The translations under genes were made by a program, and so were the position numbers. The notes under the pieces were generated by a model. That model ran no database searches, was not told where the DNA came from, and saw only the letters and a list, made by a program, of their open reading frames with translations. Of a DNA stretch of 15,285 nt, positions 6,162-12,814 are shown piece after piece. Origin of the DNA: Altererythrobacter sp. (GTDB lineage: Bacteria; Pseudomonadota; Alphaproteobacteria; Sphingomonadales; Sphingomonadaceae); the NCBI GenBank assembly GCA_024636575.1, contig JAGXGU010000033.1, forward strand, positions 1 through 15,285. The letters are read 5' to 3'. The number at the start of each line of letters is the position of its first letter. Position 1 is the first letter of the stretch.

Positions 6162-7540
6162 TGAAAAAGCTGTTGGTTGTCTTTTCGCTGATTTTTGCTG
6201 CGCCGCTGGCTGCGCAGGACCTTGGGTCTGCACCGCCGCCGGTCGAGCAGGTTGAAGTGCTGGAAGATCAGGGCGGGCTGACCGGTTCCGTAACCGACAC
6301 CAGTGATTGGCAGGATCTGGGCATTGCCATTGCCGGTTTTGCCGCGGACCGCGATCAACCGACCGCCGCCAACGCCAGCGGAACAGCCGCGTTGGGCAAG
6401 GAACTGGCGCGGGTCATCACCGCCGATTTGAGGAATAACGGCCTGTTCAAGCCCACTGGCCCGGACGGCTTGCCGCAGCCATCCTTCGCACAAGTAACTG
6501 CGCCGGAATGGGCAAGTTGGACGAACCGTAGCGCGGAAATGCTGGTGCACGGTTATGTCAAGGCAGGAGCCGACGGGCGGCTGACCGTAGGGTGCTATCT
6601 TTATGACGTGGCGCTGAAATCCGAACTCGTGCGGCAAGGCTGGGTTGTGCCCGCGCGCGATTGGCGGCGGGCAGCGCATAAATGTGCCGATCTGGTCTAT
6701 TCGCGCCTGTCCGGGGAAAGCCCGTTTTTCGACAGCCGGATCGCCTATATCGCCGAAACCGGGCCGAAGGATAACCGCACCAAGCGGCTTGCGATCATGG
6801 ATTCGGACGGGGCCAATCACCGCTTCATCACCACCGGCCGATCAACCGCGCTGACCCCTCGTTATTCGCCCGATTACCGCAAGCTGCTGTATCTCAGCTA
6901 TGTGGACGGCAACCCTCGCATCTATGTCTATGATATCGGGGCGGGCAAGCAGACCTTGGTGACGCAGAGCTCCAATCCAACTTTCGCCCCGCGCTGGTCC
7001 CCCGATGGGCGGTCAATTCTCTATTCGATGGCTGTGGCGGGCAACACCGATATCTACCGCGTTTCGGCCGATGGCGGGCAGAGCACCCGTCTGACCAATG
7101 CGCCGGGGATCGACGTCGGCGGGTCTTATTCGCCTGACGGAAGCAAGATTGTGTTCGAAAGCGACCGCTCGGGCAGCCAGCAGATCTATGTAATGGATGC
7201 CGATGGTTCGAACCAGAAACGTGTCAGTTTCTTCGGGGGCCGCGCGGCCACCCCGGAATGGAGCCCGCGCGGTGACCAGATCGCCTTCACCCATATTGCC
7301 GGTGATTTCCGGATTGCGGTGATGAACCCCGGCGGCGGCGGCCTGCGGTTCCTGACCGATTCCTGGCAGGACGAGGCACCCACATGGGCGCCCAATGGCC
7401 GGATCATCCAGTTTTTCCGGACCGAGCGCAATTCGGGCCGGACATCATTGTGGCAGGTTGACCTTACCGGCCGGAACGAACGCCGACTGGATACCCCCGC
7501 TGATGCTTCGGACCCTGCATGGGGACCGATTCTGCCCTGA
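6161..7540 (+). CDS. tolB: Tol-Pal periplasmic beta-propeller protein TolB
   Basis: This 459-residue periplasmic protein interacts with Pal and TolA. The signal peptide covers residues 1-18 (MKKLLVVFSLIFAAPLAA, cleavage before Gln19). An N-terminal alpha/beta domain runs to about 190. A six-bladed propeller follows, with recurring blade motifs such as PRWSPDGRSILY, GSYSPDGSKIVFESDRSG, PEWSPRGDQIAFT and PTWAPNGRIIQFF. Length is slightly above the E. coli protein because of a Gly/Pro-rich linker after the signal peptide. The ATG at 6161 overlaps the tolA stop by one base; an in-frame TTG directly before it would add only one residue. pal follows after 79 bp. Identification is secure. Confidence 0.98.
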   Translation: MKKLLVVFSLIFAAPLAAQDLGSAPPPVEQVEVLEDQGGLTGSVTDTSDWQDLGIAIAGFAADRDQPTAANASGTAALGKELARVITADLRNNGLFKPTGPDGLPQPSFAQVTAPEWASWTNRSAEMLVHGYVKAGADGRLTVGCYLYDVALKSELVRQGWVVPARDWRRAAHKCADLVYSRLSGESPFFDSRIAYIAETGPKDNRTKRLAIMDSDGANHRFITTGRSTALTPRYSPDYRKLLYLSYVDGNPRIYVYDIGAGKQTLVTQSSNPTFAPRWSPDGRSILYSMAVAGNTDIYRVSADGGQSTRLTNAPGIDVGGSYSPDGSKIVFESDRSGSQQIYVMDADGSNQKRVSFFGGRAATPEWSPRGDQIAFTHIAGDFRIAVMNPGGGGLRFLTDSWQDEAPTWAPNGRIIQFFRTERNSGRTSLWQVDLTGRNERRLDTPADASDPAWGPILP

Positions 7541-7544
7541 AAAC

Positions 7545-7554
7545 GTATTAATAC
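7545..7554. repeat. Perfect 10-bp palindrome GTATTAATAC in the tolB-pal gap
   Basis: The sequence GTATTAATAC reads identically on both strands, and ACTAGT (7553-7558) overlaps its end. It lies 4 bp after the tolB stop in AT-rich DNA that contrasts with the GC-rich surroundings. It could be a binding site or chance; no factor is recognised. Confidence 0.3.
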
Positions 7555-7606
7555 TAGTAAAGCGGGCCGCGCCCATCGGACGTGACCTGGATAAAAACAA
7601 ATAGCC

Positions 7607-7613
7607 AAGGAGA
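7607..7613 (+). promoter_or_regulatory. Strong Shine-Dalgarno AAGGAGA of pal
   Basis: AAGGAGA lies 6 bp before the pal ATG and is the best ribosome-binding site in the tol-pal cluster, consistent with the high abundance of Pal lipoproteins. It confirms the start at 7620. Confidence 0.85.
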
Positions 7614-7619
7614 AATTTC

Positions 7620-8138
7620 ATGAACCGTAATTTAGCCATCGTCGTCCTTCTGACCTCGACTGCTGCGTTGGCGGGCTGCAAAACCACTGCCCCGGAAGAA
7701 TTGCCGCCGCAGCAGGCCACCGTGACGCCGGCTGCAACGCCGACTCCGACGCCGACCACCGGCGGCCCGGTACTGGGAACGCAGGGGCATTTTGTGAACG
7801 CCGTGAACGGGCAGAACATCATCTATTTCGATACGGACCGCTACAATATCGACAGCGCCGATGCGGCGGCCCTGCAGATGCAGGCGCAATATCTGATGCA
7901 AAATGCGGCCATCACAGTGACCATCGAAGGGCATGCGGATGAACGCGGCACGCGCGATTACAACCTTGCGCTGGGCGAACGCCGCGCCAATTCTGCAAAG
8001 AATTACCTGGTTGGTCTGGGGGTCCCGGCGAACCGGATTGCGACCGTAAGTTATGGCAAGGAGCGCCCCGTCGCGCTGGGTTCCAACGCAGAAGCGTGGG
8101 CTCAGAACCGCAGAGCGGTAACAGTCGTGATCAACTGA
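7620..8138 (+). CDS. pal: Peptidoglycan-associated lipoprotein Pal
   Basis: This 172-residue outer-membrane lipoprotein anchors the outer membrane to peptidoglycan and is the end partner of the Tol machine. The lipobox LAGC places the lipidated cysteine at Cys20; Lys21 after it is not an inner-membrane retention residue, so outer-membrane sorting is expected. A Pro/Thr-rich linker (about 25-50, PTPTPTT) leads to the OmpA-like domain with the peptidoglycan-binding motif EGHADERGTRDYNLALGE at residues 103-120 and Arg122 nearby. The start is fixed by AAGGAGA 6 bp upstream. The gene is the last of the tol-pal unit and is followed by a strong hairpin; no cpoB/ybgF follows. Identification is secure. 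Confidence 0.98.
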   Translation: MNRNLAIVVLLTSTAALAGCKTTAPEELPPQQATVTPAATPTPTPTTGGPVLGTQGHFVNAVNGQNIIYFDTDRYNIDSADAAALQMQAQYLMQNAAITVTIEGHADERGTRDYNLALGERRANSAKNYLVGLGVPANRIATVSYGKERPVALGSNAEAWAQNRRAVTVVIN

Positions 8139-8153
8139 TCCTTAGCCCAAAAA

Positions 8154-8321
8154 TTATTTCAGTATAACGCTGAAGAAAGATGGCGCGGCGGCTTCGGCTG
8201 CTGCGCCATTCTTGTGCAGGCCGCCCTGGCCTGCAAGCAGATGCGGCGTGGACATGGTCAGGGCGAATGCGGACATCGTCATTACGGAAAATGCGATCGA
8301 TATGGCCAATTGCTTGCTCAA
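8154..8321 (-). CDS. Possible small secreted protein antisense to the pal downstream region (doubtful)
   Basis: On the minus strand a TTG-started frame gives 55 residues: a Lys-containing start (LSKQ), a hydrophobic signal-like stretch (LAISIAFSVMTMSAFALTM) and a short Ala-rich tail ending in APSFFSVILK. The pattern resembles small exported proteins. GGAG stands only 2 bp before the TTG, which is too close for a good ribosome-binding site, and the Ala-rich part overlaps the terminator hairpin of pal. ATG codons exist only inside the hydrophobic stretch. It may be a real small gene or a by-product of the hairpin; I cannot decide from sequence alone. It would converge on pal. Confidence 0.3.
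   Translation of the reverse strand: MSKQLAISIAFSVMTMSAFALTMSTPHLLAGQGGLHKNGAAAEAAAPSFFSVILK
8180..8214 (+). terminator. UUCG-tetraloop hairpin, likely terminator of the tol-pal operon
   Basis: Bases 8180-8192 pair with 8197-8209 as an uninterrupted 13-bp RNA stem (two G-U pairs) closed by C(UUCG)G, an exceptionally stable tetraloop. TCTTG follows, a short and imperfect U-tract. It lies 41 bp after the pal stop. On the opposite strand the two G-U pairs become A-C mismatches, so the structure is best on the + strand transcript. Hairpin seen; terminator role inferred. Confidence 0.7.
8211..8237. repeat. Second inverted repeat directly after the pal terminator hairpin
   Basis: TGCAGGCC (8215-8222) and GGCCTGCA (8228-8235) form a perfect 8-bp stem with loop GCCCT. 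With T8215 bulged, the stem can instead extend to CTTG/CAAG at its base. It immediately follows the UUCG hairpin. It may aid termination or 3'-end stability, or be part of a small structured RNA. Confidence 0.5.
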
Positions 8322-8490
8322 AACTCCGGGCTCCGTTGCGGGCCATACTGTGCCGGTCAAACACATAGCCATCTTTGTTGCATTGCAACATAAAGCATAA
8401 CAACCCGTTTGTATCCCGATAAAAACCAGCGGTGGCGATTTTTCGATCAAGGCTCTATATGAACAGACATATGACACGAGAGATAAACTG
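8238..8490. other. Rest of the pal / J-domain intergenic region
   Basis: The full intergenic gap is 352 bp (8139-8490). Its first part holds two hairpins and the possible antisense ORF. The remainder becomes AT-rich after about 8350 and contains an inverted repeat with a possible promoter (8375-8403). I see no tRNA or other recognisable RNA gene. The AT-rich part is the likely control region of the J-domain gene. Confidence 0.5.
8375..8403 (+). promoter_or_regulatory. Possible promoter overlapping an inverted repeat, upstream of the J-domain gene
   Basis: TTGTTG (8375-8380) and TAACAA (8398-8403) are 17 bp apart and resemble a weak sigma70-type promoter. GTTGCA-T-TGCAAC (8377-8389), a 6-bp inverted repeat with a 1-bp centre, lies between and overlaps the -35. 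This is the geometry of a repressor operator. The site is about 90 bp before the start codon. Sequence seen; role inferred. Confidence 0.35.
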
Positions 8491-9024
8491 ATGGTCGGTG
8501 CACGCCGATCCAATGATTGGGGTTTTCCCCGCTGGCGCAGCTATGGCAGCGACCAGGCGGCCACGGCGCAGCGCATCTGTGATCGTCACCTGTGTGACGA
8601 ACCGGGCTTGTGCCCCGCGCCCAAGGCATCCAACAGCCCGGACCGGTGGTATTTCTGCCAGAAACACGCGGCGGAATATAATTCCAAATGGGATTATTTC
8701 GAAGGTCTGGACAAAGCCGAAGCGGCGGAGCGGGTGAAGAACGAAAACCGCGACAATTCCGGCTATGCCGAGGCATCGCATTACGGCTGGGCCGGATCGG
8801 GCGACGGCAGCCGCAGCAGTGATGAAATGCGCGCGCTGGAGGCGCTCGAACTGGAAGCGGATGCCGATTTCGATGCAATCAAGAAAAGCTTCCGCGCCAA
8901 GGCGAAGGAAGTGCACCCCGATGTGAAGCCGGGGGATGCCGCCGCCGCGCAGGAATTCCAGAAAATCCAGGTCGCCTACGAAGTCCTGAAACAGGCCGAA
9001 GAACGGCGGGAATGGAAGGGTTGA
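8491..9024 (+). CDS. J-domain protein with Cys/His-rich N-terminal half
   Basis: This 177-residue protein has a C-terminal J domain (about 113-177) with the HPD motif at His142-Pro143-Asp144 (KEVHPDVKPGD), which in the family stimulates DnaK/Hsp70 ATPase. The helix before it (DFDAIKKSFRAKAKEV) and the one after (FQKIQVAYEVLKQAEERREW) are typical. There is no Gly/Phe region, DnaJ zinc-finger or client-binding domain. The N-terminal half carries Cys30, His33, Cys35, Cys41, Cys56 and His59 (RICDRHLCDEPGLC and WYFCQKHAAEYN), which could form a small metal site. It resembles alphaproteobacterial J-domain proteins often found near cobS. The ATG at 8491 follows GAGAGAT by about 6 bp. It is convergent with ompW. 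The client is unknown. Confidence 0.9.
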   Translation: MVGARRSNDWGFPRWRSYGSDQAATAQRICDRHLCDEPGLCPAPKASNSPDRWYFCQKHAAEYNSKWDYFEGLDKAEAAERVKNENRDNSGYAEASHYGWAGSGDGSRSSDEMRALEALELEADADFDAIKKSFRAKAKEVHPDVKPGDAAAAQEFQKIQVAYEVLKQAEERREWKG

Positions 9025-9069
9025 ACCAGGCATCTCGCTTGCGCTCAACCCCTACTCCCGGTTCAACCC
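9018..9069. terminator. Inverted repeats between the convergent J-domain and ompW genes
   Basis: GGGTTGAACC (9018-9027, overlapping the stop of the J-domain gene) is the exact reverse complement of GGTTCAACCC (9060-9069). An internal TCAACCC (9045-9051) can also pair with GGGTTGA (9018-9024), so two alternative stems are possible. There is no clear T-tract. Position between convergent genes suggests bidirectional termination or 3'-end protection. Confidence 0.45.
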
Positions 9070-9081
9070 CGCCCCCCGGTG

Positions 9082-9750
9082 TTAGAAGCGATAGGCGAAA
9101 CCTGCACTGATCACCCAAGGGTCCAGCTTGTGCCGGGTTTCGATTGCAACATCGGGACCGGCAAACCAGCGTGCGGTCGTGTCGATGAAATAGCGCTTGG
9201 CATCCACGCTGATGGCCAGCCCGCGATCATTCAGGGGCACATCCACACCGGCCTGAAGCGCCAGCCCGAATTCATCCGACAGGCTGAAATCGGTCACCCC
9301 CAAGGGGATGGTTGCCGCGCCGGGTTCATCATCGATGAACAGGAAATACGCCGGGCCCGCCCCGACATAGGGTTTGGCCGCGCCAAGATCGAGATGATAT
9401 TTGACCGTGACGGTGGCGGGAATGATCCTGGCATTTGAAACCAGTTCGGCCCCTGGCAAGCCGGTGGTGCCGTCAATATCGTGCTGCGTAAGGCAGCAGA
9501 TGGTTTCGATCGAGAAAGCATTCGTCAGAAAATATTCGATCGCGACCGTGGGCACGTAATTGTCATTCGCCCTGGTCTGCGTATTTGCCGGCAGGCCGAC
9601 AATATCCGTTTCCACGCTTTTGATCTTGCCATCGGGCAATACGCCGGTGGCCAACAGCTTGACCTGAATGCTTCCCTGCCGATCTTGCGCCTGGGCGGGG
9701 GTTGCGGTCACTGCCAGGATGCCAAGCCCGGCCAGAAGGTAGGATTTCAT
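9082..9750 (-). CDS. ompW: OmpW-family outer-membrane beta-barrel protein
   Basis: This 222-residue protein has a signal peptide at 1-21 (MKSYLLAGLGILAVTATPAQA, cleavage before Gln22) and an eight-stranded barrel pattern of alternating strands. Motifs typical of OmpW are VPTVAIEYFLTNAFSIET (66-83), then TVKYHLDLGAAKPYVGAGPAY, and the C-terminal strand SAGFAYRF ending in Phe, as needed for BAM insertion. A vicinal Cys pair at 85-86 is present. OmpW proteins form narrow hydrophobic channels for small molecules. The frame is open upstream, but the ATG at 9750 begins the signal peptide and is preceded by a GGGGAA ribosome-binding site. A perfect FNR-type box lies 92 bp upstream, which suggests oxygen-dependent control. 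It converges with the J-domain gene. The exact substrate is unknown. Confidence 0.9.
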   Translation of the reverse strand: MKSYLLAGLGILAVTATPAQAQDRQGSIQVKLLATGVLPDGKIKSVETDIVGLPANTQTRANDNYVPTVAIEYFLTNAFSIETICCLTQHDIDGTTGLPGAELVSNARIIPATVTVKYHLDLGAAKPYVGAGPAYFLFIDDEPGAATIPLGVTDFSLSDEFGLALQAGVDVPLNDRGLAISVDAKRYFIDTTARWFAGPDVAIETRHKLDPWVISAGFAYRF

Positions 9751-9842
9751 TATTCGTTCCCCGGCACCGCAGCGACCGCACGGCGCGGTCAAGGATATTG
9801 TGGTGCCGGGGGATCCCATGGCGCAGCGGGGACGCTCGATCA

Positions 9843-9856
9843 TTGATCAGGATCAA
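9843..9856. promoter_or_regulatory. Perfect FNR/FixK-type box upstream of ompW
   Basis: The sequence TTGATCAGGATCAA is a perfect TTGAT-N4-ATCAA dyad, the consensus of FNR, FixK, Dnr and related Crp/Fnr-family regulators. It lies between the 3' end of the PLP-enzyme gene and ompW, 92 bp before the ompW ATG on the minus strand. A weak -10-like element (about 9797-9802) would place the box near -60, the class I activator position. E. coli ompW is known to respond to FNR. Site seen; function inferred. Confidence 0.65.
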
Positions 9857-9893
9857 TTCACAGGCAGAATGAACCGCCAGCGCCGCATAGCAA

Positions 9894-11213
9894 TCAAACC
9901 TTGGCCAGTGCCTGATCGAAATCGGCAATCAGATCGTCCGGGTCTTCGATGCCGATCGAAATGCGCACCAGATTGTCGGTAATGCCCAGTGCTGCCTTGC
10001 GTTCGTCCGGCACGGACAGGTGGGTCATCGCGGCGGGCAGACTGGCAAGGGTTTCGGTGCCGCCCAAGCTGACCGCCAGCTTGGCAATGGTCATATTGTC
10101 CAGGAAGCGGAACGCCTCTGCCTCACCCCCCTTGATGAACAGGCTGAAGGTGCTGCCTGCACCCAGGCAATGCCGGTTATAGATGTCCTGCTGGCGCGGA
10201 TCGCTGATGAAGCCGAGATAGCCCAGTCTTTCGACCTTTGGATGGTCGCGCAGGAAGGCGCAGACCTTGGCCGCATTCTCGCCCGCGCGCTGCATCCGCA
10301 GTTCCACGGTTTCGAGACTGCGCAACAGCATCCAGGCGGTGTTGGGATCGCAGATGCCACCCATCGTATTGCGCAGCGCGCGCACCGGGTCCATCCACTT
10401 CTTCGCCCCGGCAATGCTGCCTGCCACCAGATCGGAATGGCCGCCGACATATTTGGTCAGTGAATAGACCACGATGTCCGCACCCTGGTCCAACGGGCGC
10501 TGCCACAGCGGGCCGAGGAAAGTGTTGTCGATGGCAATCGGCGGGCCATCAGAACCGAACGCTGCATCGCGCGCGGCCGACATGGCTTCCACATCGACCA
10601 GTGCATTGGTCGGGTTGGCCGGGCTTTCGAGATAGATCATCGCCACGTTGCCGCCATGTTCCTCCGCCTGCGCCTTGGCCTTGGCGAGCACCGTGTCCAT
10701 TTCCTCGCGCGTCGCGCCCGCGGGAAAATCGACATAGGTAATCCCGAACTTGCTGAGCACCTTTGCCACGAATCCCTCGGTCGCGGCATAGAGCGGGCCC
10801 GAATGCACGATGACATCGCCGGCGCTGCAATAGGCCAGCAGCATCACCGTGATCGCGGTCATCCCGCTGGAAAATGACAGTGCATCTTCCGCCCCGTCCC
10901 AAATACTAAGCCGGTCTTCCAGGATTTCCTGGTTGGGCCCGTTGAAGCGGGAATAGACCAGCCCTTCCGCGCCGCCGGGGCGTTTGCCGGTGATGCCTTC
11001 GAAATGGCGCTTTCCCGCGGCCGCGTTTTCGAACGCGAAGGTGCTGGTGAGAAAAATAGGTGCCTTGAGCGAACCTTCGGACAGGGCGGGATCATACCCG
11101 TGGCCCATCATCAGGGTCGACGGCTTCAGCGGCCGCCCGCGGATAGTGGTAATCTCCGGCTTGGGCTTGCGGCGCGGGGTGGGGGTGGTGACGGCATCGG
11201 TGGCATCGGTCAT
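9894..11213 (-). CDS. PLP-dependent Cys/Met-metabolism enzyme (cystathionine gamma-synthase family)
   Basis: This 439-residue fold-type I PLP enzyme is the only amino-acid enzyme on the minus-strand side. The Schiff-base lysine is Lys254 in YSLTKYVGGHSD. Asp229 (AIDNTF) should hold the pyridine nitrogen, and Tyr87-Arg89 (VYSRF) the cofactor phosphate across subunits. The family includes cystathionine gamma-synthase, O-succinylhomoserine sulfhydrylase, cystathionine gamma-lyase and methionine gamma-lyase, and sequence alone does not separate these. The N-terminus has a basic Pro/Lys-rich leader (PTPRRKPKPE) before the domain. The frame continues upstream to a TTG, but the ATG at 11213 is preferred; an AGGAA lies about 10 bp upstream. 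Neighbours (transporter, porin) do not define the substrate. Confidence 0.9.
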   Translation of the reverse strand: MTDATDAVTTPTPRRKPKPEITTIRGRPLKPSTLMMGHGYDPALSEGSLKAPIFLTSTFAFENAAAGKRHFEGITGKRPGGAEGLVYSRFNGPNQEILEDRLSIWDGAEDALSFSSGMTAITVMLLAYCSAGDVIVHSGPLYAATEGFVAKVLSKFGITYVDFPAGATREEMDTVLAKAKAQAEEHGGNVAMIYLESPANPTNALVDVEAMSAARDAAFGSDGPPIAIDNTFLGPLWQRPLDQGADIVVYSLTKYVGGHSDLVAGSIAGAKKWMDPVRALRNTMGGICDPNTAWMLLRSLETVELRMQRAGENAAKVCAFLRDHPKVERLGYLGFISDPRQQDIYNRHCLGAGSTFSLFIKGGEAEAFRFLDNMTIAKLAVSLGGTETLASLPAAMTHLSVPDERKAALGITDNLVRISIGIEDPDDLIADFDQALAKV

Positions 11214-11346
11214 GGACGCGTTATTCCTGATCAAACGCCCCTAGGAAGGCAGGAGCTATCGGATATCGGTGACCAGGGTGCCTAACCTCCGCAGGAACGC
11301 ATCTTCACCCGATAATCGTTAATAGTAACTAGTGAAACGATCTCGA
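11214..11346 (-). promoter_or_regulatory. Gap between transporter and PLP-enzyme genes
   Basis: This 133-bp gap separates two minus-strand genes. It is AT-rich at 11310-11345, where a promoter for the PLP-enzyme gene could lie, but no convincing -35/-10 pair was found. No hairpin with a T-tract was seen, so co-transcription with the upstream transporter is possible. Confidence 0.25.
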
Positions 11347-12759
11347 TCAACCTGCCAATGCAGCGATTGCCCACACAATCACCACGATCAATACGATTCC
11401 GACCAGATCAAGCAGCAGACCAGCGCCCACCATTCTCGGCAGCTTGATCCGCCCGGTTGACCATGCAATCGCGTTCGGGCCGGTTCCGGCGGGCAGCATG
11501 AAGCCCCAGCTTGCGGCCAGCGCGGCAGGCATGGCCAGCAGGACCGGGTCGACACCCATCGCCACGGTCAGGCTGGCGACGACCGGAATTATGGCACTGG
11601 CAGTGGCAACATTGCTGGCAAATTCGGTGATCAGAATGACCATCCCGACCAGCGCCAGCGCGACCAGGATCAACGGCACCGCGCTCAACGGCAACAACGC
11701 CGAGCCGAGCCAATCCGCCAGGCCGGAAGCACCCATCCCGGCAGCCAGCGCCAGCCCGCCGCCAAACATCATGATCACGCCCCACGGGGCGCGGTCGGCC
11801 TCCTTCCAGATCAGCAGCGGCCGCCCTGTACCGTCTGGCAGCATGAAAAGCGCAAGGCCCGCGGCGATGGCTATGGTACCGTCGGACAGCGACCCTGCGG
11901 GCAGGTAATTCTTGAGCAGGGGTGCCAACATCCACAGCAGGAACGTAATGACGATTAGCGGGATCAACCGCTTTTCGGGCATGGTCCATTGCGTATGCGT
12001 GTCAATCGCGGCGCGCGCGGCGGCCACGTTAAACGGATGCTCGGCAACTTTCTGCACCCGGCCAATGATCAGCGCCGCGATCGGAACACCAACGATGACT
12101 ATCGGCAGGCCGAATGCGGTCCATTGCGCAAAGCTGATCTTCAATCCAATCATGCTGTCGAGCAGGGCCACGGCAATTCCGTTGGTCGGTGATCCGACAA
12201 TCGTACCCAGCCCGCCGATCGATGCGGCAAAGGCAATACCCATCGGCAGCGCGCCCGCCAGCCCGTCCTGTTCTTCCGGTGCCAACCCTCCGCCTGCCAA
12301 AACGGCCAGCGCCATCGGCATCATGATCAGCGCCGTGGATGTATTGGAAATCAGCATGGACAGGATCGCCGCCGAAACCATGAAGGCCAGCAGCAGGCGT
12401 GATTGCCCACCGCCGCTGCCCACCGCCTTCAGGATCGCCAGCGACAAGCGCCGGTGCAGCCCGGTCCGTTCAATGGCCAGCGCCAGGAAAGCACCGCCCA
12501 GAATTAGGAACAGGATCGGTTCGTAATATGCGCTGGCCGTATCCTTTGCGTTCAGCACCCCCGCAAAGGGCAGCACCAGAAAGGGCAGCAAGGCAGTGGC
12601 GGTTAGCGGAATGGCCTCGGTCATCCACCATGCGGCCATCCACACCACCAGGCCGGCAACCAGCCAAGCTTCGCGCGGCATACCGGCGGGGGCGGGTATC
12701 GCGATGGTAAGAACAAAGGCCAGTATCCCGGCGATGAAGCCGATGCGCCGTGCTGTCAT
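11347..12759 (-). CDS. DASS/SLC13-family anion:sodium symporter
   Basis: This 470-residue, highly hydrophobic inner-membrane protein has about 11 predicted TM segments. The family moves di- or tricarboxylates, or sulfate, with sodium. The first SNT substrate/sodium motif is Ser138-Asn139-Thr140 (SMLISNTSTALIM), followed by the conserved loop GSPTNGIA (189-196). The repeat-related second motif is ASNVATA, where Val384 stands in place of the usual Thr after Ser382-Asn383. LPAGTGPNAIAW (422-433) is the second sodium-site loop. The ATG at 12759 follows AAGG by 6 bp and gives a normal length. It is divergent from the TonB-dependent receptor gene. Substrate cannot be told from sequence; a dicarboxylate is the default guess. 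Confidence 0.92.
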   Translation of the reverse strand: MTARRIGFIAGILAFVLTIAIPAPAGMPREAWLVAGLVVWMAAWWMTEAIPLTATALLPFLVLPFAGVLNAKDTASAYYEPILFLILGGAFLALAIERTGLHRRLSLAILKAVGSGGGQSRLLLAFMVSAAILSMLISNTSTALIMMPMALAVLAGGGLAPEEQDGLAGALPMGIAFAASIGGLGTIVGSPTNGIAVALLDSMIGLKISFAQWTAFGLPIVIVGVPIAALIIGRVQKVAEHPFNVAAARAAIDTHTQWTMPEKRLIPLIVITFLLWMLAPLLKNYLPAGSLSDGTIAIAAGLALFMLPDGTGRPLLIWKEADRAPWGVIMMFGGGLALAAGMGASGLADWLGSALLPLSAVPLILVALALVGMVILITEFASNVATASAIIPVVASLTVAMGVDPVLLAMPAALAASWGFMLPAGTGPNAIAWSTGRIKLPRMVGAGLLLDLVGIVLIVVIVWAIAALAG

Positions 12760-12786
12760 TTGATGCCTTTCCCCCTGCCGGAAGGC

Positions 12787-12814
12787 AGCCTAGCGGCTCA
12801 CCTGTATGAGGCAA
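12787..12814 (-). promoter_or_regulatory. Possible sigma70-type promoter of the DASS transporter gene
   Basis: On the minus strand, TTGCCT (12814-12809) and TAGGCT (12792-12787) are 16 bp apart. Transcription would begin about 20 bp before the ATG, leaving room for the AAGG ribosome-binding site. The matches are partial, so this is a candidate only. Confidence 0.35.

Noticed and set aside
11221..11234. FNR-like half-site at the 5' end of the PLP-enzyme gene (TTGATCAGGAATAA on the minus strand)
   Set aside because: Only one half matches the consensus, and the site lies immediately upstream of the start codon, an unlikely activator position.
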